Part shown: one piece after another, positions 1 to 9,608 of the stretch
Layout: each line of letters opens with the position of its first letter
How positions within the stretch are numbered: position 1 is the first letter of the stretch
Source of the DNA: Pyropia haitanensis
Taxonomy: Eukaryota; Rhodophyta; Bangiophyceae; Bangiales; Bangiaceae
Direction: 5' to 3'
Assembly (NCBI GenBank): GCA_008729055.1
Contig: SDUX01000008.1
Location: 2,418,001 to 2,482,000, forward strand
DNA length: 64,000 bases
Notes under the pieces: model-generated
What the model saw: only the letters and a program-made list of their open reading frames with translations
Told to the model about the DNA's origin: nothing
Database searches by the model: none
Program-made: the position numbers and the translations under genes

Positions 1-1
1 G

Positions 2-205
2 GCCAACCTGCTCACCCTCAACGTGGGGTACCACGTGGAGCACCACGACTTTTCGCACATCCCGTGGACGTCGCTACCCAAGCTGCGCGCGCTCGCGGGG
101 CCCCGCTGGTATCCGGACGACAAGGCGTACCACCAGCGGGGGGTGTGGGACGTACTCAATTTTGTGATCAACCCGGACATTTCTCTGGCGGACTTTGCGC
201 ACTAG
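2..205 (+). CDS. Sphingolipid delta-4 desaturase, C-terminal fragment
   Basis: Only the last 67 residues are in the window; the gene enters from the left edge and stops at a TAG at 203-205. The fragment contains the third histidine box, HVEHHDF, followed by SHIPW and a RWYPDDK-like tail. This pattern is characteristic of the DEGS/DES1 family of membrane fatty-acid-desaturase-like enzymes, which introduce the delta-4 double bond into dihydroceramide at the ER. The histidines of this box bind the di-iron centre in the family. The frame is unambiguous because the peptide is conserved-looking and ends naturally. Upstream domains, introns and the start cannot be seen. A related delta-6-type or hydroxylase activity cannot be excluded from the C-terminus alone. 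Confidence 0.88.
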   Translation, partial: ANLLTLNVGYHVEHHDFSHIPWTSLPKLRALAGPRWYPDDKAYHQRGVWDVLNFVINPDISLADFAH

Positions 206-1670
206 CGGCACGTCTTCGAGCGCGCGCGGTGAGGGGGGGGGGGGCGGGGGGGGGGGGGGGTGGGGGGGCAGGGGCTGTGTTGACGCCCAAGGTGGGTGCG
301 CTAGGAGCTGCGATGAGGTTGGGGGGGGGGGGGAGGGGGCGATTGCTGGGATGGCGGGGTGGGGTGGGCGACGGGGTCATCGGCCGCACTCGTGAAATGG
401 AGTTGCTCCCCCACTTGCCACCCCTGCTCCCTCCTCCTGCGCAGCGGTCCGCCCCGCCAACGGTGGTTGCACGGTCAAGGTGGGCATGCGATGGACGGCG
501 GTGGTACCCTTGTCACATGCACGAGCTGGGTACCGTTTCATCGCACGGTGGAAGACTGGTGGCTGGCGCCGCTGGCTGCGCTACCGTGGCACAGCAGTGA
601 CGTCGGCCAGTCTGTGCTACTGGGTCTGCCGCCCGGTACCTGACGTGCGGGAGGGCGGCTCTTGTGTTCTTGTTTGGCCGCTGTCGCGGACACGGCGTCA
701 CTGCGACGCGGACACGCGGGCGCAGACGGCGGGGCGGGACGCGGGGGGGGGTGCGGTCGCGGTCGCGGTCGCTGGAACGCACCTACACGCGGCGTCCACT
801 GCTTCGGCACGAGATGGTGGGGTGGCGTCGCGTGGCGGTGGGTGGACGTTGACCGCCGGGCGCGGGTAGAGACCGGGGCGGGTCGTGACGGCGGCGGCGG
901 TCGCCGCGTGGGGGGGGGCGTCGGCGACACGCCGACACGCCGCGTCGCGTGCGCGGCGCGCGTACAGCGGGGTGGCCTGTTGCGGTTGCCGCGACACGGA
1001 GGGTGCTGGGTCTGGTTGGGAGATAGTCTGGCGGCACTCGCTTGGTACGGACCCCCTGCCGTCCTCTCTTTGTTTCTGTTTTGTGTAGCCTCGCCGCCAC
1101 CGCTGGTGTGCCCCGACCGCGTCCCTGTCGCTTGTGTAGGTGTGGCTTTCCGAGGGGCCCCCGAGTCGCAGCCTGACACGCACCAGAGCACCCGAGCCCC
1201 AGCTCGGCAGGCACCAGAGCGCTTTGTCCCATCCAAAGGGGACCCGCCCATCTCCCCCGGATGCAGCCCCCCGTCCTCCGCATCGCTGCCGCGGCTCCTC
1301 GATACGAGACGTGACCCTCGACGGTGGTACAGTGGTGTACGAAAATGTATCGTGTTCACCTTTTTCGTTACACGTGGCTTTCGTGGACGTTTCAAGTCCG
1401 CGTCACAGCAGAGGGACAGTCTCTGCCTCGTCGTCCTGCACCGGTTCAAGCGTCAGCGTCACGTGCCCCTCACGACCGCGGCGACGGACGCCCATGAGTG
1501 ACGGACGCCTCTGGCAGCGGCGACGGACGTCCACGATCACGGTAACGGACGTCCACGACCACGGTGGCGGACGCGTACGGCAGCGGTGACAGACGCCTAC
1601 GGCGACGGTGACCAACGCCCGTCGTCAGCCTTTCCGTGCCGCCGCTCTGCAACACCCCCATCGCACGCCC
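206..1670. other. Intergenic, no convincing gene
   Basis: GC-rich sequence with long G runs near 231-340. Open frames exist on both strands, but their translations are Arg/Gly/Pro-rich and overlap each other, as expected when stops are rare. Near 1480-1610 a CGGACG-containing degenerate short repeat (phrases like GCGACGGACG and TCACGGTAACGGACG) occurs several times. I see no domain or start context worth calling. Confidence 0.6.
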
Positions 1671-1999
1671 ATGTTGACCCCCCCCCCCTCTCCCCCGCCG
1701 CGGCGACCGCCCTCCTCGCGCTCGCCATCCACGTGGCCGCCGCCGCCGCGTTTGCGCTCTACGCGTGCACCCGGCCGGCGGCGGGCGCCGCCGCCGCCGC
1801 CGCGCGCGCGACGCTGACGGCGGGGGAGCTCGCCGCGCGCCGCGCGCGCGCGGCCGCCGACGCGGCCGCGGCCGACGCGGCGGCGGCGGCCGCGGCGGAG
1901 CGGGTGGCATCTGCTGGGGGGGGGGCGGGGGGGGGGGGTCCACGAGGCGTCCGCCGCCGCCGGGGTGGGAGGGGGAGGGGGGGGGAGGAGACTACGTAA
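1671..1999 (+). CDS. Candidate small single-span membrane protein (frame broken at a C run)
   Basis: An ATG at 1671 is followed almost at once by a C11 run (1678-1688). In the frame that continues after the run the peptide has a hydrophobic stretch (LLALAIHVAAAAAFALYAC), then an Ala/Arg/Glu-rich segment (LTAGELAARRARAAADAA) that could form a helix or coiled coil, and then a Gly/Arg tail ending at a TAA at 1999. The ATG and this frame differ by one phase, so the call needs a length error in the C run, as seen in other genes of this window. About 108 residues. No family is recognised. Low complexity makes this tentative; it could also be a chance open frame. Confidence 0.28.
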
Positions 2000-2267
2000 G
2001 CGGGCGGCGGCCGGCCGCCCTTGCGCCACCGCCCGCACGGCGGAAGGGCGGGCGGCCGTGCGGACGCACCGACCCGGTGCGGTGGGCGCGCTCCGCGTGG
2101 GTCGCGGCGGCGGTGGCGGCGGCGGGTGGCGGTCGGCAGCAGCGGCCAGCGTCTACCGCGCCGGCGCGGGCGGCGAGGTGGGGCGCGCCCGCTTGGGCGG
2201 CTGGGGAATGGGGCGGGGGGGGGGGAGTGGCGGATGAGGCGGCAGCGTGGCAGCGGTGGCGGCGGCG

Positions 2268-2306
<39 letters not shown>

Positions 2307-3032
2307 GCAACGGCGGCGGCGGCGGCGGCGGTGAGCGCCTCGTGGGTGCAGTGTGCTCGGCGGGCCCAACGGCGTGCGGGCGCGCCGACTGTGGCGGCGG
2401 CGTTGACCTGGGCGTCGAGTGGGGCCCCCACCCGTCGGGGCAATGACCGCAGCTGCGGTAGGGGTGGCAGTCAAGGGAGCCCCTCCGGCTCCCACGCGAC
2501 GCGCCCGTCCTCGACGGGGCGCAACCACCCTCTTTGCTTGGCCCTGTGATGTGACCGCTGGGTGGGGGGTGCGGGGGGGGGCGGAGGCGGCGTCGCGCCG
2601 CTGTGGCCGCGCCGGCAGTCCACCCGCGGTGCGCCCGTGGGCAGGCGCCTGCGGCAGGAGCTGGGGGCGATGCTGGGCGGCACTGCGCCCCGAGGCCGAC
2701 GCGGTGGGCGGGACACCAGCGCGGGGACCCTCACCCTTCCTTTGTTCCAGACACGGGCGGCGGGTACGCCCAGACGCCCACCGGCGGGTATGTGGCCACA
2801 GGGGCGGTGGACGGCGAGAGTGATGCGGGGGGTGGGGAAAAGGGCACGGAGAGCGACGGGGGGAGGGAGGGGAATGGGGAGGAGCTCACAAGGCGGTAGC
2901 GACCCGCGCGTCGGGCACCACAGCCGGGCCATGCTACGGCTTGGCCACCCCCCTCCCTCCCCCCGTGCCCCTTCCCCGCGCCCCCCCGCCCCCGCCCCGA
3001 TCCCGCCGACAGGCAATGAACCGGCGATGCGG
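2000..3032. other. Intergenic, low complexity
   Basis: Very GC-rich spacer between the candidate at 1671-1999 and the dehydrogenase on the opposite strand. It holds a GGC triplet expansion (about 2248-2332). Open frames translate to poly-Ala, poly-Arg or poly-Gly depending on phase. Nothing else is supported. Confidence 0.6.
2248..2332. repeat. GGC triplet expansion
   Basis: About 85 bases of near-perfect GGC repeats with interspersed GAC, AGC and AAC triplets. Similar expansions occur inside real genes here (for example the ETF-QO leader and the 5' part of the symplekin-like gene). Confidence 0.85.
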
Positions 3033-3980
3033 TCAGTCGAGGTACGAGACGCCCGTGACCTCTTCGCTCTTGGCCCACAGCGCCGCCGCGAGGGCATCGT
3101 CCGTGGCGGCGGCGCTCTTCTTCCCCGCCGCTGGGTGCCCCTTGAGATCCAAAAACGACGGGCTCCAGTAGTCGTCGGGCCGCACGTCCGCCTCGGTGGC
3201 GGCGTAGAGGAGCGGGCACGCACCGCCCTCGGCCGAGTGGCTGAGAAAGTGCTTAAAGACGTTCATAAACGCCGTCATGGGCGCGGATAGCGTCGCCTTG
3301 CTGGCGAGGCTGGTCCGCGCCCAGCCGGGCTGGGCCGACACCGCCATCACGGGCGTGTCACCGCCCTTGGCGGCCAGCCGCCGGGCCAGCTCCCGGGTAA
3401 AGAGCAGGTTGGCCAGCTTGCTCCGCGCGTACGACCCGACCGGCGAGTAGGACCGCTCGAGTGTCCAGTCGTCGAGGGAGAGGTCGCTGCACCCCCGGTG
3501 GGCGGGGGAAGAGACGTTGACGACGCGGGCACCGGGGGTGGCGGCGAGCAGCGACAGCAGCCGGCCCGTGAGCGCAAAGTGGCCCAGGTGGTTGGTCGCG
3601 AGCTGCATCTCTTGGCCGTCGGCGCTCAGCGACCGCGGCAGCATCATGACGCCCGCATTGTTGAGCAGCACATCCAGCGACGAGTGGCTCGCCGCAAACG
3701 CGGCGGCAAACGCCGCCACCGACGCTTGGTCCGACATGTCCGCCTGCGCCAGCGTCACGGTGCCAGCGGCGGGCCCGGCCGCGGCGAGGGCCTCACGGAT
3801 TTTCGCGACAGCAGCCTCCCCACGCTCCACGTTCCGCGACACGATCGTCACGTGCGCGCCCTTGCTGGCAAGGTGCAGTGCCGCCTCGTAGCCTACGCCC
3901 GCGTTTCCGCCCGTGATGACAATGGTTTTGCCCGCCTGCGACTCAAGGTCCGCCACCGTCCACGTCTTAGATGGGGCCAT
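3033..3980 (-). CDS. Short-chain dehydrogenase/reductase (RDH/WWOX-like)
   Basis: Intronless 315-residue protein of the classical SDR family, most like the retinol-dehydrogenase/WWOX-type branch, which oxidises or reduces small alcohol/carbonyl substrates with NAD(P). Visible motifs: the cofactor-binding glycine motif TGGNAGVGYE at residues 23-32, NNAG at 107-110, NHLGHF shortly after, a conserved serine in NVSS, and the catalytic YARSK with Tyr184 and Lys188, followed by a PGW motif. Start chosen at MAPSKTWTVADL, because the glycine motif then lies at the usual depth and the upstream frame is Pro/Arg-rich. Length is normal for the family. It ends with TGA at 3033-3035. It diverges from the YqgF gene, with about 1.5 kb between the starts. 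The substrate cannot be inferred from sequence. No transmembrane anchor is evident. Confidence 0.93.
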   Translation of the reverse strand: MAPSKTWTVADLESQAGKTIVITGGNAGVGYEAALHLASKGAHVTIVSRNVERGEAAVAKIREALAAAGPAAGTVTLAQADMSDQASVAAFAAAFAASHSSLDVLLNNAGVMMLPRSLSADGQEMQLATNHLGHFALTGRLLSLLAATPGARVVNVSSPAHRGCSDLSLDDWTLERSYSPVGSYARSKLANLLFTRELARRLAAKGGDTPVMAVSAQPGWARTSLASKATLSAPMTAFMNVFKHFLSHSAEGGACPLLYAATEADVRPDDYWSPSFLDLKGHPAAGKKSAAATDDALAAALWAKSEEVTGVSYLD

Positions 3981-5458
3981 GGCCACTTGGGGGGGGCGGT
4001 GAAGCGGCAAGAAGGGGGGGATGGAGAGAGGGGAGAGGAAAGGGCGGCCAGGGGCGGGTATGCCGCGGGCAGCACGGACCGCGGCGGCGGGGGGTAAACG
4101 GCAAGCGGTTGACGGAGTTGGGAAGCACGGTCGACGGGTGACAACGCAGGCAGCGGTAGCGGGGGACCGAGTGCCTGCACGCAACCGAGTGAGGCAGACC
4201 CGACGTGACAGCACGCAGTGGGCACAAGGGTTCGTCAAGCGACCATAATTTTGGCAAACTCAGGTCAGATGGGTCTTCAAATCAACAAGCAACCGCGTAT
4301 GTGACAGTTTGAGCTGAGAGCTAAATGTACATTTTCAAGATCGGTCATCGAATGTACTTCTTCGGGTACTCTTTTCTCTCAGACTAGTCGAGCGTAGAAT
4401 CCTGAGGCCGGCTGTAAGCGTACTTTTAAGAGTAGATCACGCAAGGTGAAGTCCCGACGGCTCCAGCCGCACCGCTACAGATCAGGGAGGCGAACGACGG
4501 CCCTGTCTACGCATACCGCATCACAACCCGGGCATGGATGGGGGGGGGGTGGAGAGCGGCTTCGTCACCTCCGCCGCCGCCTCTGCCACCTCCCCCTCAC
4601 GAGGGACCGGCCACCACGCGCGGGACCACAGGATGCCTGAGGGATGCACTTGGCCGGCCGCCCGAGGGGGCGACGACGACCGCGGCTGCCGACTCCCGGC
4701 GTGAGCGGGGAAGAGGGGGGATGGCCCGCGCCCGCCGCAGTAGCGCCTTGGTGGTCGCATCATCGCTCTCCGGCCTCGCGGCCGCTTCACTTCGCTGGTC
4801 GAGCGCATTCGCTCTTCATGGATGCCCATGCAAGTAATTTCACACCCGTTGACGCCTCCGCCAGGCAGCTACGCCCTCCGAGCTGATGTAGTGGATCACA
4901 TTTGTGCAAACTTGTCGAGCCTAAATGCCAGACTCAACCTCAAGCGTGCTATCCTTCGCTCAAGATGTGAGGGAGCGTACTTCTCTCTGGGCGAAGAACA
5001 GGCAAGCAACCGCGCATATGAGCTTGAAAACTACGCGCCACTACGCTTGAAAAATAGTACGCTTGACAAGCCGTGGTCGGCGCAGACCGCACCGACCTTG
5101 GCGCGTCCGCATGCAAAGAAAGGTCTGTCGACTGGCACGCACGGGCGGCCTGCCATTGGCCGGCATGACAAAATTGCCGATGACGCATTGATTCAGTGGG
5201 AGCCCTTCCATACAATCCGCTGAGGGCGCACAAGAGATCTTGGTCTCGAGTGGGGGCGTTCCGCCGGATCATGTTAATTTCTTCTGTTCTCGATTCCCTC
5301 GCCACGTGGATGCGAGATCTGAGCGCTCTTGAGGCTGCCCTAGCTAGTCGGGGCGACGTGCGCAGTGCTCAGACCCACCACCTTCGACCCCGCACGTGGC
5401 AGCCAAGCCCGCTCGACGGCTCCCGCCTCCCCTTCCCCCTCCTCCCTGGTTCTTGGGC
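3981..5458. other. Intergenic between divergent genes
   Basis: About 1.5 kb between the divergent dehydrogenase and YqgF genes, so it should contain both promoters. It has a lower-GC section (about 4245-4450 and 4830-5330). Two places share the phrase CAAGCAACCGCG (about 4286 and 5003), in similar AT-richer context, suggesting a weak dispersed repeat. No TATA-like element, RNA gene or coding signal was convincing. Confidence 0.5.
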
Positions 5459-6300
5459 ATGGCCTTCCTCTCGCCCCCTGGGGTTCTTTTCTTCTGTGCC
5501 CGCCAACCTCTGCTTCCCAACCAGGGACGGCGGCGGTCACCGCCGGCGCCGGCGGCCAAGCACGGAGACGGCGGGTCGCGGCGGAGGCGCCCCCCCCCCT
5601 CCGCAGCCCCCATCCCCCCCCCCCCCCCGCTCCAGCCTACAGCACTGACGGTCTTTCTCCCTCGTCCCCCGCCCGCCGCTTTTTTGGCACCCGCGCACTA
5701 GGCGTCGACTATGGCCTCCGTCGCACGGGTCTGGCGTCTGGCGTCGGCTACGCCTCCCGCCCCCTCCCACGGGTGACCCACGGGCGCTCCCCCCACGACG
5801 CGGCGGTCGCGGTGGCAGCGGCCGCCGCCGGCGTGCGCCTCATCGTTGTGGGCCTCCCCCTCAACGGCGCCGGCGCCGAGGGCGACCAGTGCGCCGCGAC
5901 GCGGCGGTTTGTGGCGCGCCTCGTCGCCGAGGCCCCCTGGGCGGCCATCTGGCTGTATGACGAGCGGTGGAGCAGCCAGGAGGGGGGTGCCGCGCTGGCC
6001 GCCGCGGGGGGGGGGGGCGGGGGGGGGGGGGTCGACTCGGCCGCCGCGGCGGTGGTGCTCGACCGGTTTTTCGACACGGACGGGGTGGGGGGGGAGTGCG
6101 TGGCCGATGCGCGGGTGGCGGCGGCGAGCGGCGGGGGAGGTGGAGTGAGGGAGGCCGGGCACGGCGGTGCGCCTGCGGAAGAGAGAGATGAGAAGGGGGG
6201 GGGCGTGTCGTTTGCCGAGTGGAAGCGTGAGGCGATGAAGCGAGCGACAGAGCGGGCGGGGGGCGGAGGGGGGCGGAGGCGGCGGAATAAAAAGAAGTAG
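5459..6300 (+). CDS. yqgF: YqgF/RuvX-type Holliday junction resolvase-like nuclease, probably plastid-targeted
   Basis: The core shows the whole RNase-H-like YqgF pattern: GVDYGLRRTGLA (first catalytic Asp), VVGLPLNG, LYDERWSSQEG (catalytic Glu in DER) and DSAAAAVVLDRF (last acidic residue). In bacteria this family acts in Holliday-junction resolution and/or 16S rRNA 5'-end maturation; eukaryotic copies are usually organellar. The catalytic frame has no ATG between its upstream TAG (5341) and the core. An ATG at 5459 in the neighbouring frame starts MAFLSPPGVLFFCARQPLL, a leader-like peptide. The two frames can be joined if a C run (5590-5599 or 5614-5628) has a wrong length; a short hidden intron is the alternative. 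The C-terminal extension after the core is Gly-rich and then basic, ending RRRNKKK. Joined length is about 280 residues against about 140 for bacterial members. Confidence 0.8.
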
Positions 6301-6770
6301 GGTCTGCGTGACCATTGCGCAGCGACGCGCGCGTCGTCCGTTGAGAACAGTGCTCCTCGTCAGAAACTGGACGTTGCGGCGATGGGGACGTTGATTCCTG
6401 TCGCGCTTGCCAGTTCGGATGGCTCTAGCATCGACCACAAACGACAGTAGGGCTGGCTGATCACGAGTGGCGCAGCCGATGCCACACAATGTGTTTACTG
6501 AGCGCGCATGGCGTGCCGCGATGGCGGCCACGCGGCATGACCTCGGTCTTTTCGGTTCCCTGTGACTGCTGACAGCTCTGTGTTCTGTCTCCGCCGGCTG
6601 TAGTCGAGAACACAGCTGTATGGCAGCAGTCTGTCGGCTTGTGGCGAGACTTGTGGAGGTGTTGTCGGCTCGCGCAGCAGCTGTTCTTCGGAGACTGGCC
6701 AGTGCACAAGGTGCCAACCGTCATGACCATGAACACACTACAAATAGGACAATCAGACTGTCCACAGCCC

Positions 6771-6775
6771 AAAAA
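6771..6775 (-). terminator. Pol III terminator of tRNA-Phe (left copy)
   Basis: Five T on the minus strand, 8 bases after the tRNA 3' end. A run of four or more T is the usual RNA polymerase III stop. Confidence 0.75.
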
Positions 6776-6783
6776 TGATGTCC

Positions 6784-6871
6784 TGCCTTCAGCCAGGATC
6801 GAACTGGCGACCTCACGATCTTCAGTCGTGCGCTCTTTGATGCTGATTGGACCCAACTGAGCTATAAAGGC
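6784..6871 (-). tRNA. tRNA-Phe (GAA) with a 15-nt D-loop insertion, copy 1
   Basis: Complete cloverleaf on the minus strand. Acceptor GCCTTTA pairs with TGAAGGC (one G-U), discriminator A. D-stem is GCTC/GAGC. Anticodon stem CACGA/TCGTG encloses loop CTGAAGA with anticodon GAA. T-arm is GCCAG TTCGATC CTGGC. The D-loop is 23 nt instead of about 8, because 15 extra bases lie between AGTTGG and AGAGC. Without them the gene would be a normal 73-nt tRNA closely resembling eukaryotic tRNA-Phe. The extra bases are best read as an ectopic intron, to be removed by tRNA splicing endonuclease. No CCA is encoded. Confidence 0.95.
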
Positions 6872-7171
6872 GGATATGTGTGATGCTCTATCTGGTACAA
6901 TATCAATGCACGAGTGTTGTCTGAGGTCACAAGCAGTGCAGGTGCGGACTCGTGCATGGCTGGACGGACTCGTACTACGCCTCGTACTATAATTGCTTAT
7001 CCTTTGCCTCTTGCCTCAACTTGTCTTCAAGAGAGAAGCTTGCTGTCACGCTCTCATCAGTACACAACATGGCCACCGCCGTCCACCCGTGGAACGCGTC
7101 GAGATGACGGACGCGTGGACGTAGCGTTTTTGGAGCACAGAGCTGAGCAAGACTCGCCAATCGTGGTGCAG

Positions 7172-7820
7172 GTCCACTCGACTGTGAAAGTGTATGGCCT
7201 GGCCACTGTACCGAGGCGCTTCGCACCAGCGCTACTCATCCTAACACAATGGCTTGTACCACACGCAGTGCCTGCAAAGGCGCCCAGATCAGTTGACGTC
7301 ATGTGCCTCTCACCCACACACTGCCAGGTGCTCTTCCTCAAGACTCATACGTTGATCACGAAAACAGTCCATGGGCTGTGGCCAAGAACAAACCAGAGAG
7401 AATGCCAGCGCGGGTCCACCAGCTCACATCCAGTAGTGTGCGCTTATCTCGTAGGGATGAGAGACATGCCCTGTCTGTTCAAGTCGCATGACAGTGCCTC
7501 TCTGCACAGTTCACACTGCATGCCCATACGATACGAGCAGTCGGCAGGCGAGAAGAATCGGTTGCATCAGTTGATTGTAACTCTCGACACAGTTACTCAG
7601 GAAGCCAGAAAGAGCACACAAACGACAACGCCAGGATATGCAATCGCACGCCGCGCGCCTGATCATACGTCAAGAGCCACCTAGGAACAGGCTGGCTCAC
7701 GAAAACAGTCATCAGGCGTGAGCAGCCCACCGCGGCCGCGCCCACATCATGCTCACTAGCCGTGCGCCTAGAGCCGCCGCGCCCACCTGCCGGCGCCACG
7801 TTCGTCCTTTGGCCCGCGAG
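7172..7820. other. Intergenic next to inverted-repeat arm
   Basis: About 650 bases of moderate GC between the repeat arm and the stop of the carboxypeptidase gene. A 256-codon open frame runs from the arm through here, but it is Thr/Arg/Ser-rich without domains and crosses the repeat boundary, so I do not call it. Confidence 0.55.
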
Positions 7821-9608
7821 CTACGCCAGCTTGAGGTACGTGTCACCCGGCCCTCCACTGCCCTCTTGGTCCGCGTCCCCCACCCCTCGAGCACTGCTTG
7901 ACGGCGACAAAACACGGCTGCTGCCACAGTCGCTGTGCGACGGCGTCAATGGCACGGTCGAGCCCGGTGAGCCATCTGCCACCCGCCCCCGCCGGCCCGA
8001 ATCACCGCGCCCACGCATCGCGAAGAGCAGCACCCCAATTGACGCAGCCGACAGGGCCGCGCTGGCCGTCATGAAACCGCCCCACGTGCCGCTGAGGCCG
8101 CCATCATGACGACCAGGGCCCACGCCCACTAGCCGGCGTACAGGCCAGGCGCTGCCGGCTGCGCCCCCAACGCTCCCCCAACCGCTCGCCAACCCAGCTG
8201 TCCCCACCCCAGCGGGTGCGGTGCCGTTCGCAGGCTCATCGGCAGCATGCATCGCGCGCGCAAGTGTAAACGCCGCGCGTGCCCAGTTTTCCACCACCGA
8301 CGACACACTAGCAGCGCCCACCGGGTTGAACATGCGCACGCAGTCATCATGGTGGGCCCCGCCGTCGCCATACACCTCCCACGTAAGCACCCACCGGGCG
8401 CCAGACACCGCCCAGACCCAGTCCCCACCAGTGCCGTAGGCATTGTAGCCAAAGAGGCCAACGGCCGTCCCGGCGGCGCAGGTGGGGCAGTGGGCCGACC
8501 GCAACTCGTTGACAGCACGATTGAGAACCTTCTTGCGTGCCCGGTCGTCAGCAAGCCGCGCATCCTCAGCGGCGCTCGCCCCCGACACAGGCCCGCAGCC
8601 ACAGTCCCACGGTGTCAGCAGCGCCGCGTCACCCGCGTGCACCGACACGTACGCGTCGGGGCGAGTGGCGGTGACCAGCGCGGCGACCCGCCGCGGGTGG
8701 ACCTCGGAAAACGGGGCTGGGCCGGGGCACTCCTCGGGCGGCAGACTCGTCGCGTCGGTACCGCCCCAGGCGTAGCCAAAGTTGCGGTTCACGTCCACGC
8801 CGCGGGCGTTGAGGCGCGCACACGAGTGGCCACGCTCGACCGCGACGCGGCCTTCGGGGACGGCCAGCGGGAGGAGGATCAGCTCGGTGCGGGCCAGTTC
8901 GGCGACAAGCGAAGCCGTTTCGGCGGCCGCGACGGGCGACGAGGCGGCCGCCAGCTTGGCCGCCGCCGCTGCCGCTTCGCCCACCGCGTCGGCGGGAATG
9001 GGGCAGAGAAGCGTCAGCAGCCGGAGGCCCACCTGTGCCGAGATGAGCTCCCGCCCGTGCTCCCCAAACACCAACAGCGCAACCTTTTTTCTTGGCGGAG
9101 GGCTGGGGGCGGACATCCACCCCCACGCCGCCCGCTGTGGTGGCGCTGTCAGCCGCACGACAGGGATAGGGGTGTCGGGCTTCTCCTCGCCAGCGTCGCC
9201 GCCGCCACCGCCGACGCCACCGCCACGGGTCACACCACTCGCATTCGCGGGTGGTACGGGCACGTCCAAATAGCTTGCGTACGGGCAGGGTGGAACGGCG
9301 GCGGCGTAGGCGGCGGCCAGCTCGGCGGTGGTGTGGTACAAGGACCAATCGGGAGGAAGGTGCATGGGCACACCAGCGTTAAAGAGGGCGGTGCCGCCAC
9401 CCTGGCGAGGTAGGGACAGCACCAGCAACAGCCACCCCGCCGCCGCTGCCGCTGCTGCCCCAGTTGCCGTTGCCTGGCGGGTGCCACCCGTCCACGGCAA
9501 CGCGGAGTGTCGCCGGTAGCGTCCACGCCGGTCACCACCGTCACCGCCACTGCCACCGCCAGCCGCCGCGGTTCCGCCCGCCTCCTTATTCCCCATAGCT
9601 GCCCACAT
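7821..9608 (-). CDS. Membrane-anchored M14 zinc carboxypeptidase-like protein
   Basis: Single-exon protein of 595 residues (591 if the second Met, MGNKEAGG, is used). M14 features are all present: zinc ligands HGRE (His184, Glu187) and His324 in SVHAGD, the substrate-binding NRNF motif with Arg275, and the catalytic glutamate Glu411 in LTWEVYGD. Family members remove C-terminal residues from peptides. A hydrophobic segment near residues 45-65 (GWLLLVLSL) looks like a signal anchor, and a second one near the C-terminus (MTASAALSAASIGVLLFAM) is followed by a basic stretch, so the catalytic domain is probably lumenal or extracellular with a short cytoplasmic Ser/Gly-rich tail ending YLKLA. Several cysteines in the catalytic region fit a secreted domain. 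It is divergent from the glycerol-3-phosphate dehydrogenase gene. The substrate class (basic or aliphatic) cannot be read off. Confidence 0.88.
   Translation of the reverse strand: MWAAMGNKEAGGTAAAGGGSGGDGGDRRGRYRRHSALPWTGGTRQATATGAAAAAAAGWLLLVLSLPRQGGGTALFNAGVPMHLPPDWSLYHTTAELAAAYAAAVPPCPYASYLDVPVPPANASGVTRGGGVGGGGGDAGEEKPDTPIPVVRLTAPPQRAAWGWMSAPSPPPRKKVALLVFGEHGRELISAQVGLRLLTLLCPIPADAVGEAAAAAAKLAAASSPVAAAETASLVAELARTELILLPLAVPEGRVAVERGHSCARLNARGVDVNRNFGYAWGGTDATSLPPEECPGPAPFSEVHPRRVAALVTATRPDAYVSVHAGDAALLTPWDCGCGPVSGASAAEDARLADDRARKKVLNRAVNELRSAHCPTCAAGTAVGLFGYNAYGTGGDWVWAVSGARWVLTWEVYGDGGAHHDDCVRMFNPVGAASVSSVVENWARAAFTLARAMHAADEPANGTAPAGVGTAGLASGWGSVGGAAGSAWPVRRLVGVGPGRHDGGLSGTWGGFMTASAALSAASIGVLLFAMRGRGDSGRRGRVADGSPGSTVPLTPSHSDCGSSRVLSPSSSARGVGDADQEGSGGPGDTYLKLA

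Larger units (their letters stand above)
6525..7171. repeat. Left arm of a large inverted repeat (contains tRNA-Phe)
   Basis: About 645 bases match, in reverse complement, 13086-13729 with only scattered substitutions (my estimate by eye is above 90 percent). The match begins near CGGCCACGCGGCATGACC and ends near CCAATCGTGGTGCA. It includes the tRNA-Phe gene and about 250-300 bases on each side, so it is more than two similar tRNA genes. No transposase, terminal repeats or target-site duplication were seen. Confidence 0.92.

Noticed and set aside
662..1501. Overlapping open frames of 150-300 codons on both strands
   Set aside because: Arg/Gly/Pro-rich noise expected at this GC content; no start context or motif.
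6914..7684. 256-codon open frame on plus
   Set aside because: Starts inside the inverted-repeat arm and crosses its boundary; no domain; the matching arm does not preserve it.
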